Shown here: positions 56,630 to 64,000 of the stretch, piece after piece
Numbering within the stretch: position 1 is the stretch's first letter
Layout of the letters: every line of letters starts with the position of its first letter
Assembly: GCA_958450365.1 (NCBI GenBank)
Contig: CAUEEP010000742.1
Span: 3,082,501 to 3,146,500 of the forward strand
Source of the DNA: Mesorhabditis belari
Taxonomy: Eukaryota > Nematoda > Chromadorea > Rhabditida > Rhabditidae
Direction of reading: 5' to 3'
Length of the DNA: 64,000 bases
Notes under the pieces: model-generated
The model's database searches: none
What the model was told of the DNA's origin: nothing
What the model saw: only the letters and a program-made list of their open reading frames with translations
Position numbers and translations under genes: made by a program

Positions 56630-58610
56630 AAAACAACAACAACCTATCGATAAAAGAAGAAAGCTCTCAAAAATGCCTAAAAATCTTCTTAGAATTCTTA
56701 GAATTTCAAAATACCCCTTTGCAATGATTCTAGAAACCTTTGCTAGACCTTTGCTTGTTAGAAACCTTTGCTAGAAACCGTTGCAAACTCAAAACTCTTA
56801 ACAAACAACAACAACAACATCAACCAAACAACATCAACCAAACAACATCAACCAAACAACATCAACCAAACAACAACAACCAAACAACATCAACCAAACA
56901 ACATCAACCAAACAACATCAACCAAACAACAACAACCAAACAACATCAACCAAACAACAACAACCAAACAACAACAACCAAACAACATCAACCAAACAAC
57001 ATCAACCAAACAACATCAACCAAACAACATCAACCAAACAACATCAACCAAACAACATCAACCAAACAACATCAACCAAACAACATCAACCAAACAACAT
57101 CAACCAAACAACATCAACCAAACAACATCAACCAAACAACATCAACCAAACAACATCAACCAAACAACATCAACCAAACAACAACAACCAAACAACAACA
57201 ACCAAACAACATCAACCAAACAACATCAACCAAACAACATCAACCAAACAACATCAACCAAACAACATCAACCAAACAACATCAACCAAACAACATCAAC
57301 CAAACAACATCAACCAAACAACATCAACCAAACAACATCAACCAAACAACATCAACCAAACAACAACAACCAAACAACATCAACCAAACAACATCAACCA
57401 AACAACATCAACCAAACAACATCAACCAAACAACAACAACCAAACAACATCAACCAAACAACATCAACCAAACAACATCAACCAAACAACAACAACCAAA
57501 CAACATCAACCAAACAACAACAACCAAACAACAACAACCAAACAACATCAACCAAACAACATCAACCAAACAACATCAACCAAACAACATCAACCAAACA
57601 ACATCAACCAAACAACATCAACCAAACAACATCAACCAAACAACATCAACCAAACAACATCAACCAAACAACATCAACCAAACAACATCAACCAAACAAC
57701 ATCAACCAAACAACATCAACCAAACAACATCAACCAAACAACAACAACCAAACAACAACAACCAAACAACAACAACCAAACAACATCAACCAAACAACAT
57801 CAACCAAACAACATCAACCAAACAACATCAACCAAACAACATCAACCAAACAACATCAACCAAACAACATCAACCAAACAACATCAACCAAACAACATCA
57901 ACCAAACAACATCAACCAAACAACATCAACCAAACAACAACAACCAAACAACAACAACCAAACAACATCAACCAAACAACATCAACCAAACAACATCAAC
58001 CAAACAACATCAACCAAACAACATCAACCAAACAACATCAACCAAACAACATCAACCAAACAACATCAACCAAACAACATCAACCAAACAACATCAACCA
58101 AACAACATCAACCAAACAACATCAACCAAACAACAACAACCAAACAACATCAACCAAACAACATCAACCAAACAACATCAACCAAACAACATCAACCAAA
58201 CAACATCAACCAAACAACAACAACCAAACAACAACAACCAAACAACAAGCGACAGCATTCCATAAAGCTATAGTAATCCTGTGCTTAAAACTGTAATCAT
58301 ACTTGGCACTGGCGTTCCAAAGGCCACTGTTTAATAATCTTTGAAGCTATAACCCGATAAAGCTACAATAACTTGTACAAAGGATCTCATACAGTAAGCG
58401 ACAAAGTCTAGCTTCTTGCGAAACTCGTAACCTTTAAAGTTCCTCATAAAGTTACAGTAACCCTGTACAGTATGTTGTTTCGAGTTCCAGATCGACAAAA
58501 ACTGTGCCCAAATTTAAACCATAACCCAATCGTAAAGCTGAACAAACAACAACAACAACCTATCGATAAAAGAAGAAAGCTCTCAAAAATGACGTAAATC
58601 TTCCTAGAAT
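56630..58610 (+). repeat. 14-bp minisatellite block with flanking direct repeats
   Basis: The array (56811-58247) has about 102 units of CATCAACCAAACAA with a CAACAACCAAACAA variant. Two frames stay open for over 500 codons because three units make 42 nt. AACAACAACCTATCGATAAA + AGAAGAAAGCTCTCAAAAATG and following bases occur on both sides (about 56628-56720 and 58545-58640), so the whole block may be a duplicated or inserted module. 58258-58400 repeats the GTACTTGGCACTGGCGTTCC block of 41.7-42.4 kb. Confidence 0.95.
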
Positions 58611-58829
58611 TTCAAAATTCCCTCCTCTTTGCAATGGTTCTAGAAAGAAATGACTAAAAAGAAAGTCAAAAAATTGTGCACAAGAATTTTGGCACTCGAT
58701 TGTGCAAAATTACAGGACTGGTTGAAATTCTGAAAACTGGAAAGAGAATTCTACTTTATGAAATCAAAAGAGTAAATCCTGGATGGCACGGAAAACTTTC
58801 ATAATCTTAAAACTTGAATTTAAGAGGTT

Positions 58830-58904
58830 TCGCACATGGCGCAGTGGATAAGTCAGTAAGTGATTGACGTTCGAGAGGTCGAGGGTTCGAGTCCGGTCGG
58901 TGGA
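58830..58904 (+). tRNA. tRNA-like element
   Basis: Box A TGGCGCAGTGG (58837-58847) and box B GGTTCGAGTCC (58884-58894) match consensus, with spacing near that of a real tRNA. The acceptor ends do not pair by eye, so I cannot assign an anticodon. Confidence 0.5.
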
Positions 58905-59279
58905 GAATCGTTTGTTTTTTCTGTTTTTTCTCAATTGATTGATGCTTTGTGGTTGTTGTAGGGGAGAGATTGATCATTTTTTTTCTAGATTTTAGTTTTT
59001 TTACCCTCTTGAGATCTTCAACTGATCATTCCCGGGTTTCCCTCTTTTCTCCCATTTTTTTTCTTTTTTTAAAACGATCGGGTTTTCCCGGAACTTCTCT
59101 CATTCTTCTCTCATTCTTCTCTCATCGAATCCTCGTGTTTCCTTTTCCCATTTTCTTTCATTTCTTTTCTCTATCATTTTCAAATAACGATAATTGAAGA
59201 ATTGAAGAATTGAAGAAATTGAAGAGACAATTTTGGAGATGAATAGATTTAAAAGAAAATGGTCAAAGAAAAGACAACA

Positions 59280-59900
59280 GTGATGATTTGATAAGCGAGG
59301 GCATAAAGCTAGAGGATTGGAATGGTTTCGATTGAGAGATTTGGAGATTTGGAGATTTGGAGATTGGGTGATAGACCAAGCCTAAATCTATTAAAAGTTC
59401 AACTTTCCCAAATATCAATTAAACTCTAGCAACAATCAAGTTGACATCCAGTTTGACGATTGCCAAAGAAATCGACTCAATCCACTCACCCTGTATCCCC
59501 ATTTTTACCCATTCTCAAATTCAAAATTTTTAAAAAGTTTAAAAACATTCTACTTTTATTCTAGTGATGATTTGATAAGCGAATTGTGGAGGGTATAAAG
59601 CTAGAGGATTGGGATGGTTTCGATTGGGAGATTGGGAGAGCATAAAGCTAGAAGATTGGGATGCGGTGCGGAGATGGGGTGATAGACCAGGCCTAAATCT
59701 ATTAAAACTTCAACTTCCCCAAATATCAATTAAACTCTAGCAGTAATCAAGTTGACGTCCAGTTTGACGATTGCCAAAGAAATCGACTCAATCCACTCAC
59801 CCTGTATCCCCATTTTTGCCCATTCTCAAATTCAAAATTTTTAAAAAGTTTAAAAACATTCTACTGTTATTCAAAACAAATCAATTCTCTAGTGTGACAT
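59280..59900. repeat. Two-copy duplication, about 311 bp
   Basis: TGATTTGATAAGCGA...GGCATAAAGCTAGAGGATTG...ATCAAGTTGAC.TCCAGTTTG...CACTCACCCTGTATCCCCAT occurs at about 59282-59560 and 59568-59870. Motifs at 59442 and 59753, then 59895. Confidence 0.88.
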
Positions 59901-60329
59901 CCAGGATGGCCATTTTCAACAAGAGCTCAATGAGCAGCCCATTAAAATGTGGCTAGAGTCGAGGGTGAAGGGAGACTCGCCACTTATCCTCTCGTCCTTG
60001 AATGACGTCACTCAGTGAGGGGCCTTCCTCTCGTTCATTCAATGGCTACTTTTCAGAAAAAAAAACAGGAAAATCTCTATTCTGAAGAGCTCATTATAGA
60101 AAACACCTGTCTTATCTCGATTCAATTTTATTAGAACTCGAATTTTTATTAGATTTCTCCCGATACCCGATAATTGAGTGTGAGTCGAAATTTTCTTTTC
60201 TCAATTTCCTTTCTCGAGCCAGCAAAAAATACGGCCGAAAATGAATTTATGGGTGTCAGGCTGAGAAAGAAAAGTTATTAGATTTGGAAAAAATTAAAAA
60301 CGAAAAATTTCAATACTTGAAGTATTCAA

Positions 60330-60613
60330 TACTCTAACTCTAACTTGGATAACTCTAACTATAACTCTAACTCTAACTCTAACTCTAACTATAACTATAA
60401 CTCTAACTCTAACTATAACTCTAACTATAACTCTAACTATAACTCTAACTCTAACTATAACTCTAACTATAACTCTAACTATAACTATAACTATAACTAT
60501 AACTATAACTATAACTCTAACTATAACTCTAACTCTAACTCTAACTCTAACTCTAACTCTAACTCTAACTCTAACTCTAACTCTAACTCTAACTCTAACT
60601 ATAACTATAACAA
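60330..60613 (+). repeat. Hexamer array (ACTCTA/ACTATA)n
   Basis: About 46 copies of AACTCT or AACTAT. The open frame (SNSNYNSN type) is a repeat artefact. It differs from the telomere hexamer. Confidence 0.93.
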
Positions 60614-60831
60614 GTGCTTGTACTTTGTGCTCAGACGCGAGTCAGATCGGTGGAGAACGTTAATTCTTCGACGAACAGAACAAACGTTCATTCTTCGGCG
60701 TACCCAAACCCCCTATTCTAGTCGTTTATCGTTCAATGACAGTTAGGGAGTTTTATTTTCAATACTAAAGTGCAAATGAACCAACGAGAAGCGCGTAGGC
60801 AATCATTGAAGTGAGAAGAGACATCAGGATC

Positions 60832-60912
60832 ACATTAAGTACTTCATTAAGTACTTAAAAGTACACATTAAGTACTTAAAAGTACACATGAAGTACTTAA
60901 AAATACTTCAAG
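60832..60912 (+). repeat. AAGTACTTAAAAGTACACAT repeat
   Basis: Four imperfect copies of an approximately 20-bp unit with an internal AGTACTT palindrome. Confidence 0.85.
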
Positions 60913-61191
60913 CCATTTTCATGAAAATTCGCGAAACTTTAGAAAATTTTGGCTATTCAAATCGACGATCTGGAAGACAGACTGCTTAGAAATGAGAAGA
61001 CTTTTCAAAATTATGCCATTTGTTTGTCATTTGTTATTTTAGAGTGATGTGAGCCAGAGAGCTAGCTCGAATTTCCTTTCCTCCATTCCGAGGAACGAAA
61101 AAACTCGGCTCCGCGATCGATTCCCGACTCCCACACATCCAGAATGAGTCTAAATGACTAAAAGTGGAAAACACAAAAAATGTAAAAGAAA

Positions 61192-61266
61192 TTAGCAGCA
61201 AGAGGAATCGAACCCTCGACCCTCGGCTCCAACCTCCCCCCCAAAACCCACTGCGCCATGGGTTCA
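61192..61266 (-). tRNA. tRNA-like element
   Basis: Minus strand: box A TGGCGCAGTGG (61248-61258) and box B GGTTCGATTCC (61204-61214), both consensus. The region between them is a G-run (on the minus strand) without a clear anticodon stem. Confidence 0.5.
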
Positions 61267-61674
61267 AGTAGCGGAAATGACCTTTAAACTTTCCGAATTT
61301 TTTTCCGGATTTTTCTGTGACTTCCATAATTCACATTTCATTTGGTTTTAGGGGTTTTATTAAAGTTTGTTTGCACGTTTTTTGCTCAAAATCTTCGAAT
61401 CACATGTTTCCGAGTTTTTCCTTTTCTTTTCGATGGCCAGTTGCGGCGAAATTTTATGAGCCGTTTTTTTTTTGCTTTTTTTGCTCTATAAAAATGTTTG
61501 GTCAATGGGGGGAAAATGGGGAAAACGAAAAGAAAAAAAAAAAAAAAAAAGGAAATTTTTCCGTTTGATTGACGGGACTGGTTGTTGAACTTTGAGAAAA
61601 TTTTTTTTTTTTTTTTGGAAAATTAAAGAAGTAATCATTTTAGTCTCTAAATTGTATTCCAGAAGAGAGAATGG

Positions 61675-62000
61675 AAAAATTTGAGCATCAGAATTTGATG
61701 ACAAATCGCGAAAATCTCTTGGTGAACTTTCTGCAGTCATAGATCTTGGGTCGAGAAAGTTATAGAGCTTGGATATCGATACAGTACCACTCCATTTCTG
61801 CGCTGTGACATCCAGAACTTACTACTGTAGTATTATCTTTTTGAGAAAAGGTATGAAAACGCGAAAATCTCTTGGTGAACTTTCTGCAGTCATAGATCTT
61901 GGATCGAGAAAGTCATAGAGCTTAGATATCGATACAGTACCACTCCATTTCTGCGCTGTGACATCCAGAACTTACTTCCGTAGTATTATTCTTTGAGAAA
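61675..62000. repeat. Two-copy duplication, 153-bp unit
   Basis: CGCGAAAATCTCTTGGTGAA, CTGCAGTCATAGATCTTGG and TACAGTACCACTCCATTTCT + GCGCTGTGACATCCAGAACT repeat once. Motifs at 61653, 61806 and 61959, each 153 bp apart. Confidence 0.9.
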
Positions 62001-62957
62001 AGATACGAAAACGCCATAAAAAAAGAGATGATTGATTGAAGCCTTGTATCGGCATGGCGCTGATCAGCGCGGAAACACAGGCGTTGATTGAAAGCCACGG
62101 AAATCGGGGTGACGTTTTTTGGAGAAAATGACGAGATCGATTTCATCTTTTTTTCTCATCATTTTGTCTCTACTCGTTTATCATTGTCATCCCATTGTGC
62201 GTTCGATTGAGAATGGGTAAAAATTTGCTGATTAACGCGTCGATGTTATGATGGAAAGCTATTTTTGGGATATCTGGACGTCACAGGAAAAGTTGAGCTA
62301 GAAATTCGAGGGATTGGATGAGAAATCGGTGACTGAAGGTGCTGAGGGCTGGGATTTTAGTTGGCCCTTTCGCTCAACCGGACCAGATCATCTTGCTCAG
62401 CATTCTTTGGGTCTGCTGCGCTCCAGGATTCACGATTTTTCACATTTCAACGAATTTACTGCTTTCTCGGTTGTTGAATCGTCGTGAAGTCGATGTGATT
62501 GACGATTGATGATTGACGATTCACCTGATTGACGATTCAACCTCAATAGCTAAATGATCAAATCAAATCCACAGAATGCCTTCCCTCCAAATTCCTGGCC
62601 TTTCCTTCCCTCCAATTTTTCACTTTTCAATAAATCTTGCAATGCCCTGATCGTCGAATTTCAAAGAGCCGATAAACCATCAGCGAAACGATCACACAAA
62701 CACACGTGATCAGGGAAAAACGGAGGAGAGGAAAGAGAAAAATCCTTTGATTTTCAATGGGCAAAGGGGGGAAAAACGAAAAAAAAAAAAAACACTCACA
62801 GTTGGGGGCTGACCGAAAAAAAGCCGAAAAATTCAGAAAAGGACGAAAAGAAAACAGTTTTTTTTTGGTTCTCAATGGACCCGGAAAAGTCAATATTTTC
62901 ACGGGAAATGCGCTAAGAATTACGGTAAATGATCACTCTTTAATCGACTAGTGAAAG

Positions 62958-63026
62958 ACGGCAATGGGGATCGAACCCTGACCCTTCGACTGGTAACCAC
63001 GCTCACTAACCACTTGGCCATACGAA
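62958..63026 (-). tRNA. tRNA-like element, duplicated pair member 1
   Basis: Minus strand: box A TGGCCAAGTGG (63010-63020), box B GGTTCGATCCC (62967-62977). Its 3' flank matches that of the next element and both lie beside a motif copy. Confidence 0.5.
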
Positions 63027-63039
63027 AACTCAAAGTAAA

Positions 63040-63230
63040 TGACTAGATTTTGAAATTTTTCGATTACATGACATCCAGCTTGAATGATCACAAAATTTGG
63101 CTACGGGAGACGAACCCTGGTCATCTCCTTGAAGCCAAGCTCGCTATCCACTTGACCATACGGAAACTCATAGTAAATGACTTGGTTTTCAAATTTTTCG
63201 ATTACGTGACATCCAGCTTGAATGAATAAT
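63040..63230. repeat. Tandem duplication of tRNA-like element plus motif, 138 bp
   Basis: ACCACTTGGCCATACGAAAA...TTTTTCGATTACATGACATC and ATCCACTTGACCATACGGAA...TTTTTCGATTACGTGACATC are two copies of one unit. The motif copies (63069, 63207) are each followed by CAGCTTGAATGA. Confidence 0.88.
63100..63163 (-). tRNA. tRNA-like element, duplicated pair member 2
   Basis: Minus strand: box A TGGTCAAGTGG (63148-63158, one mismatch), box B GGTTCGTCTCC (63106-63116, one mismatch). Confidence 0.42.
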
Positions 63231-64000
63231 GAGTTGAAAATTTGAAAGCGCTTTGTATTTGCCTATCAATAACCTTGAGAAGCAAACAAGCCAAAATGAT
63301 CTATCATTTTCGAGAAAAAAGAAAGAAAAGAGTGAAAAGAGGTCATCAAGGGGACAGCATGAGGTTCATATAGGCCACAAAAAACAAAGGAGAGGCAGAG
63401 GGGACGCGCGAGCAGGTGGCACACTCAACACACAACAACAGCAAACCAAGAGCAATCAAGAGCAACCCAAGAATGACGCGAGATCGATCCAGAAGTGATC
63501 TCAGCAACCTCGATGCGCTCCAGGATTCCCCGGGAAACAAGTCGCAGTCCTGGAATCGGGATTTCTCGTCGTCAAAAATGCCCAATCTTTTTTCTTGCAA
63601 ATGAGTAAGGGCAAAATTTTTTTGTTTCAAGGATTTCAAGATTTTCATTCACATCTGTGATGTCCAGGATGAACGAAAAGACTGAAAAATTGCTGAAAAA
63701 TCAATTTTATGGGAGTAAATTTGTTGTCAAAAGGGATCACAGCGATTTGTTGGGGTTTTTTTACAATATAAATACTCACGAATTGCCAAGAAAGCAAAAA
63801 AGCAAACATGGCATGCATGGAATCGATTTTCTGTCATTTTCTGTTCAATGGTGACCTAGTGGGGTCATTGGCTTGGGAGGGGTGAGTTGTCAAAGGCCGC
63901 GGGATCCTCTTTCAAGGGTCCAATCACCCAAAACCGTTCAAAAGAGGAGAAATTTTGAGAAAAATGGGGAAAAGAGACTGTTTGCTGATGAGTCAACCTT
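63231..64000. other. Gene-free end of window
   Basis: No gene supported. Motif copies at 63514 and 63658, 144 bp apart. Confidence 0.45.

Noticed and set aside
56740..58296. Open frames of more than 500 codons (NNINQTTSTKQHQP)
   Set aside because: They are produced by the 14-bp repeat in two overlapping frames at once, with no signal, domain or splice evidence.
9481..63667. The TCCAG motif as a plain 3' splice acceptor signal
   Set aside because: It occurs in both orientations, mostly far from exons, and the real acceptors here are mainly TTTTCAG, TTTTTAG or TTCTAG.

Overview
The window comes from a nematode nuclear genome, probably a rhabditid. Four things point there: arrays of the nematode telomere hexamer (TTAGGC/GCCTAA) inside the sequence; genes packed head to tail with nematode-style TTTTCAG/TTTTAG acceptors just before each start codon (operon and trans-splicing layout); an invertebrate-type lysozyme very like the nematode ilys genes; and mariner-type elements. 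Genus and species cannot be read from the sequence alone.

Layout. (1) 0.6-9.9 kb is compact and gene-rich. Alpha-SNAP is on the minus strand. Six units follow on the plus strand: a small one-TM protein, an unrecognised module that reads in frame into the NatB acetyltransferase catalytic subunit NAA20, ATP synthase epsilon, a DMAC1/TMEM261-like protein, and gluconokinase. (2) 9.9-15.1 kb has no gene; it holds a deleted mariner element, an interstitial telomere array, a tRNA-like element and local tandem duplications. (3) 15.1-32.2 kb is one 18-exon Cys-loop ligand-gated ion channel gene, expanded by repeat-filled introns, one of them 8.2 kb. (4) 32.4-36.2 kb is repeat DNA: mariner remnants with a broken transposase, two telomere-like tracts in opposing orientation, and a segment duplicated from the channel intron. 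(5) 36.4-40.4 kb is a complete 5-exon i-type lysozyme; each intron holds its own minisatellite or transposon. (6) 40.4-52.5 kb is gene-free: hairpins, satellites and duplicated blocks. (7) 52.6-54.4 kb, minus strand, is a 4-exon SERTA-domain protein. (8) 54.4-64 kb is gene-free, with a 1.4-kb 14-bp minisatellite, a hexamer array and four tRNA-like elements.

The most unusual signal is a short degenerate motif, TGNNNTCCAG (usually TG[A/C]NNTCCAG[A/G]), counted by hand about 110 times on both strands between 9.4 and 63.7 kb. It is absent from the compact gene block and from 32.1-41.9 kb. Neighbouring copies are repeatedly 138-160 bp apart, even where the DNA between them is unrelated. That is close to nucleosome length, and it resembles a conserved protein-binding box in otherwise diverged satellite monomers.

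The genes do not form one pathway. The plus-strand block may be an operon with a mitochondrial leaning (ATP synthase epsilon, DMAC1-like, possibly the one-TM protein) plus general housekeeping enzymes. The channel, lysozyme and SERTA genes look like independent units separated by repeat-rich DNA.
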